DNA of 38,445 nt from an uncultured bacterium (lineage in GTDB: Bacteria > Cyanobacteriota > Vampirovibrionia > Gastranaerophilales > Gastranaerophilaceae). The translations under genes and the position numbers were made by a program. The notes beneath the pieces are model-generated. The model was not told the DNA's origin, did no database searches, and saw only the letters and a list, made by a program, of their open reading frames with translations. Positions 1 to 6,423 of the stretch are shown here, in pieces (position 1 is the first letter of the stretch; every line of letters begins with the position of its first letter). The stretch is taken from assembly GCA_902803165.1 (NCBI GenBank), contig CADCOS010000091.1, forward strand, positions 1 to 38,445, written 5' to 3'.

Positions 1-9
1 GTAGTAAAC

Positions 10-140
10 ATTTCGGTGTTTTCTCTTTCTTTGCCCAAGATTTCTTTCTCTTTACCTCCGAAATAAAGAGAAAGAAATCTTGAAATTAAATAATTAGTAA
101 CTTTTTAAAATAAATGCACCGAAATATATATTTCGGTGCA
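10..140. repeat. Inverted repeats upstream of the flagellar operon
   Basis: The first 303 bases carry no gene that I can support. Positions 36-54 and 64-82 form a perfect 19-bp inverted repeat (arms CAAGATTTCTTTCTCTTTA and its complement) with a 9-nt loop. Positions 115-140 are a perfect 26-nt palindrome with half-site TGCACCGAAATAT. The core ATTTCGGTG also occurs at 10-18, followed by a T-rich stretch, so 10-18 could be the right arm of a terminator whose left arm lies before the window. Neither hairpin is followed by a U-tract on either strand. Confidence 0.7.
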
Positions 141-185
141 TATAATTGACCATTGGATTAATATTTTATGAAAAATTTACACCAT

Positions 186-216
186 TTGATTGATGTTAGC
201 AATAATAATATATAAT
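186..216 (+). promoter_or_regulatory. Candidate promoter of the flagellar operon
   Basis: A perfect TATAAT at 211-216 has TTGATT at 186-191 (19-nt spacer) or TTGATG at 190-195 (15-nt spacer) upstream. Neither spacing is ideal. Transcription would start near 223 and leave a leader of about 80 nt before the GTG at 304. I see no convincing sigma-28 box in the leader. Confidence 0.4.
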
Positions 217-303
217 ACACTACTAGAGTAGACTATTAGGGTAGGGAAACTATACCCGTATAAGACAGACTTGGTAAGAATATAAAAACAGGAGAGCTTT
301 GAG

Positions 304-858
304 GTGCAGCTTTCAAGCTTAAATACAACATTAATGCGTATTAGCATGATTGAGCGAGAGTTTCAATCACTCGGTTCCTATGCTCAAATTCAAAAACCGG
401 AAGCTGAATTTCAAAAGATTCTTGATAAGAAAATTGATAACAAACAAAGCGTTAATTCTGTTTCAAGAGAAGAAATAAATAATTTGATATCCAAATATTC
501 GAATAAAACAGGACTGGATGAAGATTTCGTAAAAGCGGTTATCAATCAGGAATCTGGTTTTAACCCTAATGCTACTTCTAAATGCGGTGCAATGGGTTTA
601 ATGCAATTAATGCCTTCTACTGCACAAGGTTTGGGCGTAACTAATGCTTATGACGCGGAACAAAATATTGAAGGCGGAACAAAATACCTAAAAGGACTTA
701 TGGACAGATTTAATAATGATAAATCGCTTGCACTTGCGGCATATAATGCAGGTCCGAATGCCGTTAAAAAATACGGCGGAATTCCTCCTTATGCCGAAAC
801 ACAAAATTATGTGAAAAATATTTTGAGCAAATATGACAAAATGAAAGGAGAGAGCTAA
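304..858 (+). CDS. Soluble lytic transglycosylase (flagellar, SLT domain)
   Basis: This 184-aa protein has an SLT-type lysozyme-like domain from about residue 56 to 178. The catalytic glutamate is E83 in NQESGFNP, followed by GLMQLMP at 98-104, AAYNAGP at 145-151 and a Y-rich C-terminal motif (PPYAETQNYV). Such enzymes cleave peptidoglycan glycan strands by a 1,6-anhydro mechanism. As the first gene of a rod/ring operon it most likely opens the wall for the flagellar rod, the job done by the C-terminal half of FlgJ in enterobacteria or by SltF in others. There is no obvious signal peptide; the N-terminal 55 residues are polar, so export may use the flagellar type III pathway (inference). The GTG start has an AGGAGAG Shine-Dalgarno at 290-296 with 7-nt spacing. 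The stop overlaps the flgF start by one base. Confidence 0.88.
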   Translation: MQLSSLNTTLMRISMIEREFQSLGSYAQIQKPEAEFQKILDKKIDNKQSVNSVSREEINNLISKYSNKTGLDEDFVKAVINQESGFNPNATSKCGAMGLMQLMPSTAQGLGVTNAYDAEQNIEGGTKYLKGLMDRFNNDKSLALAAYNAGPNAVKKYGGIPPYAETQNYVKNILSKYDKMKGES

Positions 859-1679
859 TGATAGTCAGAGGTCTTGAATCAGCAGCCAAAGGCATGCTCG
901 CTCTTATGGATATGAACGATAATACGGCTAATAATATTTCAAACGTTAATACCGTAGGTTTCAAGCGTGGTGCGTTGAGATTTAAAGATGTTCTTGAATC
1001 GGCTGTTTATTCGCAGCAAGGTTCGATTTTGAGAAACGGTACAACCAGATATTTAGGTGATTTGAGTGTAGGTTCTCAATCTTTAACCCTGACACATGAT
1101 TTTTCTCAGGGTGCTTTGGAAAAAACAGGTAACAAGTTTGATGTTGCAATTGAAGGCGACGGTTTCTTTAAAATCCAAGATGTTGACGGAAATGTTTCAT
1201 ACACAAGAAACGGTTCATTTTTAACAAACCACGAAGATTACTTAATAACAAAGCAAGGTGAATACGTTCTGGATGTTAACAATCGTCGTATAAGAATGAT
1301 TCCTGAAGATTTTGATCCGGAGATGGTTCGAGACAAAATGGAAATTATTATCGGTGAAAGCGGTAACATTGAAATGAATTCTTATACCCAAAAAATTCCT
1401 ATGCAGACAATAGGTATTTTTGATTTTTCGGATAAAGAAGATTTGTTTGAAATCGGAGATGCAAAATTTATTCCGAGAGATATTGAAAACAATCCTGAGT
1501 TGAGAGCTGAAAAATTCAGTGTACAGCAGGGAATGTTAGAACTTTCAAATTCAAATGTAATAAGGGAAATGATTAATACTATAAACACTTCCCGAAATTA
1601 CGAATCACTTACAAAAGTTGTAAGCACAAACAATGACTTGTTAAGAACGGCAGTTTCGGTCGGAAGATTGAGAACATAA
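858..1679 (+). CDS. flgF: Flagellar rod protein FlgF
   Basis: The 273-aa protein belongs to the FlgF/FlgG family of rod and hook axial proteins. The N-terminal flagellar bb_rod motif is clear (residues 1-35, with NNISNVNTVGFKR), the central part has VAIEGDGFFKIQD, and the C-terminus (about 225-270) has the coiled-coil segment ending in NTSRNYESLTKVV. N- and C-terminal helices pair to form the inner rod tube. It is called FlgF rather than FlgG because the next gene matches canonical FlgG much better and the two are adjacent in the usual order. The ATG overlaps the stop of the upstream transglycosylase (TAATG) with AAGGAG just upstream, so the two are translationally coupled. FlgF and FlgG can be confused by sequence alone. 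Confidence 0.85.
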   Translation: MIVRGLESAAKGMLALMDMNDNTANNISNVNTVGFKRGALRFKDVLESAVYSQQGSILRNGTTRYLGDLSVGSQSLTLTHDFSQGALEKTGNKFDVAIEGDGFFKIQDVDGNVSYTRNGSFLTNHEDYLITKQGEYVLDVNNRRIRMIPEDFDPEMVRDKMEIIIGESGNIEMNSYTQKIPMQTIGIFDFSDKEDLFEIGDAKFIPRDIENNPELRAEKFSVQQGMLELSNSNVIREMINTINTSRNYESLTKVVSTNNDLLRTAVSVGRLRT

Positions 1680-1730
1680 AAACATTAATTTAACAAAACC
1701 AAGACTTTAAAAACGAGAGAGGATAAATAA

Positions 1731-2516
1731 ATGTTAAGAGCATTAACAACAGCAGCAACAGGTATGATAGCACAACAAAATTACCTTGATGTTATTGCGC
1801 ACAACGTAGCCAACGTTAATACAACGGGTTATAAAAAGACAAGAATTGAGTTTCAAGACTTGCTTTCACAAGCTCAAAGAACTCCGGGCGCATTGATGAA
1901 TCAAGGAACATACCAGCCTGTAGGTATAGAAATCGGTCTCGGTGTAAAAACTGCAGCCACAACAAGGGTATTTACTCAAGGTGTTGCAATTTCTACCGGA
2001 AGACAACTTGATATAGAAATTGAAGGAGAAGGTTTCTTGCAGGTTATGAAAGAAGACGGTTCTCTTGCATATACTCGTGACGGCTGTTTGCAAGTTGACT
2101 CACTCGGTCAGTTATGTACTAATGACGGACTTTTAATTCAACCGTCAGTTTCAATCCCGCGTGACGCAACGGAAATTACAATTACTCAAGACGGTAATAT
2201 TTCCGTAACACTTCCGGGACAAACACAACAATCAATCGTAGGTTCTTTGCAATTGGTTAAATTCCAAAACCCTTCAGGTTTGTTGTCAATAGGACATAAC
2301 TTGTACAAAGAAACTCAAGCTTCAGGAAATCCTGTACAGGATACTCCGGGACAAAACGGCTTAGGTTTAATTCAACAAGGTATGTTAGAAGGTTCTAATA
2401 TCCAAATCGTTGATGAACTCGTAGGTTTAATCAAAGCAGAAAGAGCTTTTGAATCAAATTCAAGATTGATTAATTCTTCAAACAATATACTTCAATTAAC
2501 TAACAATATGGTATAA
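1731..2516 (+). CDS. flgG: Flagellar distal rod protein FlgG
   Basis: At 261 aa this is the usual FlgG length. It begins MLRALTTAATGMIAQQ and carries the signature HNVANVNTTGYKK at about residues 24-36, IEIEGEGFLQV near residue 90, and a canonical C-terminus with GMLEGSNIQIVDELVGLIKAERAFESNS. It forms the distal rod that runs through the P and L rings. It lies 51 nt after flgF, with GAGAGAGG shortly before the ATG. The gene and the next ones follow the common flgF-flgG-flgA-flgH/I order. Confidence 0.95.
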   Translation: MLRALTTAATGMIAQQNYLDVIAHNVANVNTTGYKKTRIEFQDLLSQAQRTPGALMNQGTYQPVGIEIGLGVKTAATTRVFTQGVAISTGRQLDIEIEGEGFLQVMKEDGSLAYTRDGCLQVDSLGQLCTNDGLLIQPSVSIPRDATEITITQDGNISVTLPGQTQQSIVGSLQLVKFQNPSGLLSIGHNLYKETQASGNPVQDTPGQNGLGLIQQGMLEGSNIQIVDELVGLIKAERAFESNSRLINSSNNILQLTNNMV

Positions 2517-2535
2517 AAATCGGGCAGGTAATTAA

Positions 2536-3243
2536 GTGATTAAAAAGTTTTTAACGACAGCATTAATAATGACGGTAAGCATTTTGGGCGTAAGCGCTCA
2601 AACTGTTACTTCTGCTGAAGTTAAAAGCCAAATTTCAAAACAGCTCGTAAATTCTTATAAAAAATTTACTGATGCTGATGTAGAAGTTAAAATCACTGCA
2701 ACACCGTTTGCACAGATGCAGTTACCGGACGGAAAAATTACTTACAAAATAGTTCAAGGCGGGGAAAGAATTACTCCTCGTGATATCAAAAGAGTTGATG
2801 TATATGTCAATAATGCTTTTGTAAGAACACTCAACCTTCCGGCTCAAACAGCGGTATACAAGGATGTTTTGGTTGCAGTGGATTTTATAAACAGAGATCA
2901 GGCAATAACCAAGGAAACAACCGAAGTTAAAAGGCTTGACGTTTCGCAAAAATTTGATTATGTATTGACTGAAAAAGTTTTGGGCAAAGAAATAACAGCA
3001 AAGAAAGGGTTTCAAAAAGGAGAAATCATAGACAAAAGATTTGTAAAAATGAGACCTGATGTTGCAAGAAATGAAGGTGTCAGAATATTCTTCGTTTCAA
3101 ACGGAGCAGTAATGATTACAATAGACGGAACTGCAATGGCTGACGGAATGAACGGAGATTATGTAAATGTTGAAAACAAAAACTATAAAAAAGTTTATAC
3201 AGGGAAAGTAATCGGAGAGAACAGGGTTCTCGTTAATATATAG
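2536..3243 (+). CDS. flgA: P-ring assembly chaperone FlgA
   Basis: This 235-aa secreted protein has an N-terminal signal peptide (residues 1-26, cleavage near VSAQTVTSA) and a C-terminal SAF/ChapFlgA domain. The domain is recognised by RIFFVSNGAVMITIDGTAMADGMNGDYVNVENKNYKKVYTG read in pieces: a hydrophobic strand, a DG turn, G.NGD.V.V.N and a final GKVIGENRVLV. FlgA is the periplasmic chaperone for FlgI subunits during P-ring formation and sits directly before flgI here. The start is GTG with only a weak AGG-like site (GGCAGGTAA) upstream. That start lies within sequence resembling the octamer repeats found elsewhere in the window. Confidence 0.88.
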   Translation: MIKKFLTTALIMTVSILGVSAQTVTSAEVKSQISKQLVNSYKKFTDADVEVKITATPFAQMQLPDGKITYKIVQGGERITPRDIKRVDVYVNNAFVRTLNLPAQTAVYKDVLVAVDFINRDQAITKETTEVKRLDVSQKFDYVLTEKVLGKEITAKKGFQKGEIIDKRFVKMRPDVARNEGVRIFFVSNGAVMITIDGTAMADGMNGDYVNVENKNYKKVYTGKVIGENRVLVNI

Positions 3244-3245
3244 GA

Positions 3246-3251
3246 AGGAGG
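3246..3251 (+). promoter_or_regulatory. Perfect but displaced Shine-Dalgarno of flgI
   Basis: AGGAGG at 3246-3251 is a full-strength ribosome binding site placed right after the flgA stop. The flgI ATG is 89 nt downstream at 3341, and no start codon with a long frame follows at normal spacing. The intervening sequence is an inverted octamer repeat that can fold (see 3253-3334). Confidence 0.6.
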
Positions 3252-3252
3252 A

Positions 3253-3334
3253 AAGTTAATAAGAGAAAAGTTAATAAGTTAATAAGAAAATTTAAATCAC
3301 TTATTCGCTTATTCGCCTATTCACTTATTCACTT
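3253..3334. repeat. Inverted octamer repeat tract before flgI
   Basis: The left arm (3253-3286) is built of AGTTAATA-type units. The right arm (3298-3334) read on the opposite strand is AGTGAATA, AGTGAATA, GGCGAATA, AGCGAATA, AGTGATTT. The two arms are imperfect complements: the outermost 11 bp match at 10 positions, and the following blocks at 5/7, 6/8 and 6/8 with one bulge, around a loop near 3287-3297. The repeat unit matches tracts at 30563-30630 and 38334-38372. Confidence 0.75.
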
Positions 3335-3340
3335 AAAAAT

Positions 3341-4444
3341 ATGAAAAAGTTATTTACAACAATATTAATTTTAATGAGTTTTATAAGTTGGACAATACCT
3401 GCCCATGCAATACAAGCAAAAGTTCGTATTATGGACATAACGCACATTAAAGGAGTGAGAGAAAATCAACTTGTAGGTTACGGCGTTGTTGTAGGTCTTC
3501 CGGGAACAGGCGACAACTCTCGTTCAACACAGATTACCAATAAAATGCTATTAAGAAATCTAGGCACTGTAATTGAACAAGAAAACTACATCCAAAAAGG
3601 TGCATCGGCAGCAGTTATTGTAACAGCAACAGTTCCTCCTTTTTCAAAGAACGGGGACAAAATTGATGTAACGGTTTCTGCTATAGCGGATGCTAAGAGC
3701 CTTGAAGGCGGCGTTCTTGTTCAAACTATTTTAAAAGCGCCTAACGGTGAAGCGGTAGCTGTAGCTCAAGGACCTTTAACCGTAGGCGGTATCAATAAAA
3801 TTGCGGGCGGTTCATCAGCAAGAACCGCAATAACAACATCAGGAAGAATTCCTGGCGGTGCGATTATTGAACGTGATATTTATACAGAAATCGGTGATGA
3901 AGACTCAATCACATTGTGTTTGGATAAATCAGATTACACTCTTGTTTCAAGAATAGCGCAAACGGTATCTCAGCTTGCACCTGCGCACGCCGTTGACGGA
4001 AGTTCCGTTCGTGTAACAATTCCACCGAGATTTGTAAACGACAGAGTAACTTTTGTATCACTTCTTGAAAATTTAGAGGTGTCTCCTACTTTAGAAAAAG
4101 CAAAAGTTGTTGTAAACGAAAGAACAGGCACGGTTGTAATCGGAGCTGACGTAAAACTCTTACCGGCAGCAGTTGCTCACGGTAATATTACGGTGACTGT
4201 TTCAACGACAAACGATGTTTCTCAACCGAACAGTTTTGCTCAAGGAGCAACAGTAGGATTTGAAAACTCGGATATACAAATTAATAAAGCTCCGGGAAGC
4301 TTGGTTCACATGCCGGCTAACAGTAATCTGAACGATTTGGTTTCGGCGCTTAATGCAATCGGTGTCGCTCCGATTGATTTAATTTCAATACTTCAGGCAC
4401 TTAAAAAATCAGGCAGCTTGCAAGCGGAATTAATTGTAATTTAA
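3341..4444 (+). CDS. flgI: Flagellar P-ring protein FlgI
   Basis: The 367-aa protein has a signal peptide (about 1-23, ending PAHA) and the FlgI hallmark block VRIMDITHIKGVRENQLVGYGVVVGLPGTGD in segments from residue 28. Later blocks include AVIVTATVPPFSKNGDKIDVTVSA, LSPTLEKAKVVVNERTGTVVIGADVKL-like sequence and a C-terminal NDLVSALNAIGVAPIDLISILQALKKSGSLQAELIVI in parts. Twenty-six copies normally form the periplasmic P ring around the distal rod. Length is standard. There is no Shine-Dalgarno close to the ATG: the nearest is 89 nt upstream, on the far side of a repeat hairpin. No alternative start in frame gives a better signal peptide. Confidence 0.95.
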   Translation: MKKLFTTILILMSFISWTIPAHAIQAKVRIMDITHIKGVRENQLVGYGVVVGLPGTGDNSRSTQITNKMLLRNLGTVIEQENYIQKGASAAVIVTATVPPFSKNGDKIDVTVSAIADAKSLEGGVLVQTILKAPNGEAVAVAQGPLTVGGINKIAGGSSARTAITTSGRIPGGAIIERDIYTEIGDEDSITLCLDKSDYTLVSRIAQTVSQLAPAHAVDGSSVRVTIPPRFVNDRVTFVSLLENLEVSPTLEKAKVVVNERTGTVVIGADVKLLPAAVAHGNITVTVSTTNDVSQPNSFAQGATVGFENSDIQINKAPGSLVHMPANSNLNDLVSALNAIGVAPIDLISILQALKKSGSLQAELIVI

Positions 4445-4454
4445 GGATATAAAT

Positions 4455-4805
4455 ATGAACTTTTCAACACCTACAATAGATTTAATAAAACATGATTTAA
4501 ACACCGCTCAAACGGTTAATGCGGATCAGGTTTTGTATAACAGAATAAAAGAATCCGGTGATTCTAAAGCACAATTAAGAAAAGCTGCGGAAGAATTTGA
4601 ATCTATTTTTATTACAAAAATGCTTCAAAAAATGGATTCAACGGTAGACCGTTCAAACAGTTTGTTCGGAGAAAAATCGCCTTATGTCGATACGTTTAAA
4701 TCAATTGTATTTCAACAAATGGGCCATGATTTGGCAAGCAATCCGAGAACATCCTTCGGATTTGCAGATCAGATTTACAGACAAATGGAAAAATATGTAC
4801 AATAA
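4455..4805 (+). CDS. flgJ: Rod-binding protein (FlgJ N-terminal domain only)
   Basis: This 116-aa protein matches the rod-binding domain of FlgJ: residues 41-112 contain LRKAAEEFESIFITKMLQKM, a loop with a GEKSPYVDTF element, IVFQQMGHDLA and a final FADQIYRQMEKYV. It acts as a scaffold or cap that promotes rod assembly across the periplasm. The muramidase half found in enterobacterial FlgJ is missing; that activity is probably supplied by the separate transglycosylase at 304-858. The gene starts 10 nt after flgI, with AAGGA before the ATG. The family assignment is firm, and the gene is complete rather than truncated, since many phyla have the single-domain form. Confidence 0.82.
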   Translation: MNFSTPTIDLIKHDLNTAQTVNADQVLYNRIKESGDSKAQLRKAAEEFESIFITKMLQKMDSTVDRSNSLFGEKSPYVDTFKSIVFQQMGHDLASNPRTSFGFADQIYRQMEKYVQ

Positions 4806-4826
4806 AAAGATACTAAGAAGGTAAAA

Positions 4827-5105
4827 ATGAGAGTAGAACAAAATAACAGCGTACAAACATTTTCGGCATTAAACGCATTTAAGACAAATAAAAATGTTAC
4901 AAGACCTCAGGAAAGAGAAGAAAATTCGGTTGTTGATAACACGCCTTCGGGAACAAAAGCCGCGCCGAAGAGTATTCTTGAAAGGGTTGATGCTGAAGAC
5001 ATCAGAAAATGTGCAAGCTATGTAGGTGAAAACAACATAACTGACGAAGATATTAAATATGGTCTTATATATGGCAGAAGTATAATCGCAGAGTGGTTAT
5101 GCTAA
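4827..5105 (+). CDS. Small protein, candidate anti-sigma-28 factor FlgM
   Basis: The 92-aa product has a polar, disordered N-terminal half with many N, T, E and P residues, and a predicted helical C-terminal half (VDAEDIRKCASYV, then ITDEDIKYGLIYGRSIIAEWL). FlgM proteins have this layout: unfolded N-terminus and C-terminal helices that bind sigma-28. Position is compatible, since flgM often lies near flgN-flgK-flgL. The specific FlgM pattern (I..G.Y.vd..kIA..l) is only weakly met. It could instead be a lineage-specific flagellar accessory protein. AGAAGG precedes the ATG. Confidence 0.4.
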   Translation: MRVEQNNSVQTFSALNAFKTNKNVTRPQEREENSVVDNTPSGTKAAPKSILERVDAEDIRKCASYVGENNITDEDIKYGLIYGRSIIAEWLC

Positions 5106-5152
5106 TAAAAGTAGTCAATTGGTAATACAGCCAAATGCTCGGGAGGAGACAA

Positions 5153-5767
5153 ATGAAAAAACTGTTTACAACGATAATAGCAATAATAGCGCTGACAACG
5201 ATAAGCGTACATGCCGAATCATTGTTTACGCTTGGCGCAACGCAGCATTATCAAGGCGTTCCGCGTTCACTGTTCGGCGGTGTTCAAGCACGTCAAATAG
5301 GTGATTTAATCTCGATTATAATGAGTGAAAATATTTCCGTAAACGACAACCTTTCGTATTCTTCGCAAAAAGAATCTAATACTACGGACACTTTTACTTC
5401 ATATCTGAAAAATTGGTTACATCTTTCACCGCTTAAAAGTGCTGACGGTTACGGCGGTTCTAATGAAGTCACAAATTCCGCAACAGGTTCACGTGCTATG
5501 TCATTGGGAGACAGAGTCGCTGTTCAGGTTATACAACAGCTGCCGAACGGCAACTTAAATGTGCAAGGTAAAAAAACTATCGTTAACGGTAATGAACGTA
5601 TGGATTTTATTATAACAGGTGTGGTTGATCCGAGATGGCTTAATGAAAACGGGGAAATATATTCATATCGTGTGGCAAATCTTCAATTCGCACTGTCAGG
5701 CAGAGGTGCAATCTCCAGAAGCCAGAACGAAGGTATATTCAACAGATTTATCAAGTATCTGTTCTAA
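5153..5767 (+). CDS. flgH: Flagellar L-ring protein FlgH
   Basis: The 204-aa protein carries FlgH signatures: SLFGGVQARQIGDLISIIMSE near residues 43-62, a glycine-rich central part, AVQVIQQLPNGNLNVQGKKTI, and the C-terminal block IITGVVDPRWLNENGEIYSYRVANLQFALSGRG in pieces. It forms the outer-membrane L ring. The chosen start (ATG 5153) has GGGAGGAG at 5141-5148; an in-frame ATG at 5135 would overlap that site. The signal peptide (ALTTISVHAES) has no lipobox cysteine, although FlgH is usually a lipoprotein. That absence is real in this frame because no other upstream start adds a Cys. Confidence 0.93.
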   Translation: MKKLFTTIIAIIALTTISVHAESLFTLGATQHYQGVPRSLFGGVQARQIGDLISIIMSENISVNDNLSYSSQKESNTTDTFTSYLKNWLHLSPLKSADGYGGSNEVTNSATGSRAMSLGDRVAVQVIQQLPNGNLNVQGKKTIVNGNERMDFIITGVVDPRWLNENGEIYSYRVANLQFALSGRGAISRSQNEGIFNRFIKYLF

Positions 5768-5777
5768 TAACTTGAAA

Positions 5778-5821
5778 ACCCTTGTCCTTCCGGGGATAGG
5801 ATGCTAAAGGCGGGCAAGGGT
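5778..5821 (+). other. Possible structured leader before flgN
   Basis: ACCCTTG at 5778-5784 pairs with CAAGGGT at 5815-5821, and an inner TCCT/AGGA hairpin (5785-5788 with 5798-5801) nests inside. There is no U-tract, so it is not a typical terminator. It could tune expression between the ring genes and the chaperone/junction genes. It does not match any riboswitch consensus I know. Confidence 0.3.
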
Positions 5822-5853
5822 GTGGTAATTGAAATTAATAAAAAAGGATTTTT

Positions 5854-6351
5854 ATGGACGAAATTCTATTTAGAAAACTTGTAACAGCAATAGATAAAGA
5901 AATCGCTGCTTATGAAAAATTAAAAGAACTTTTTGAAGAAAAAAAAGAACTTCTTAAAAGGGCAAAATCAGGAGACCTGAATGAACTTGATAACAGAATC
6001 ATTGCTCAAAATAATGCAATTGTTAAGCTGAACAAATCAAGGCAAAAACTTTCTGTTGAAACAACAGGTAAAAACTGTACTATGACAGAGTTTATAGAAC
6101 TTTTGGAGGATACTGATACCGAACAAAAAGAAGAACTTTTGTTAAGAAAAGTAAAGATTTGTAAAATTTCTGATGAATTAGTGTTACTAAATAATCAAAA
6201 TGTGGAATTATTAAAACATGGCATTATAATTACCAACAAGATGTTGGAAACAATTGTAGATGCGTTCGCTCCACAAGGAAGTAATTATAACGGAGCAGGC
6301 AAAACGGATTCACACGACTTAGACATGTGGACTGTAAACGAAGAAATATAA
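5854..6351 (+). CDS. flgN: FlgN-family export chaperone
   Basis: This 165-aa protein is almost entirely helical, with long heptad-like stretches (EKLKELFEEKKELLKRAKSGDLNELD, then a second helix around residues 95-135 ending in NNQNVELLKHGI). That is the FlgN layout: an antiparallel coiled coil with the conserved L..LL.hs motif near the C-terminus. FlgN binds FlgK and FlgL and delivers them to the export gate. Those two genes follow directly. The call rests on length, coiled-coil pattern and position more than on residue identity. AAGGA is present upstream of the ATG. Confidence 0.75.
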   Translation: MDEILFRKLVTAIDKEIAAYEKLKELFEEKKELLKRAKSGDLNELDNRIIAQNNAIVKLNKSRQKLSVETTGKNCTMTEFIELLEDTDTEQKEELLLRKVKICKISDELVLLNNQNVELLKHGIIITNKMLETIVDAFAPQGSNYNGAGKTDSHDLDMWTVNEEI

Positions 6352-6423
6352 AGCGGCTCAGCGTTGCAGAAGCTTGGCAGCTTGGGATAAAACCCGAAGA
6401 ATGAAATGAAACAGAGGTAAACA

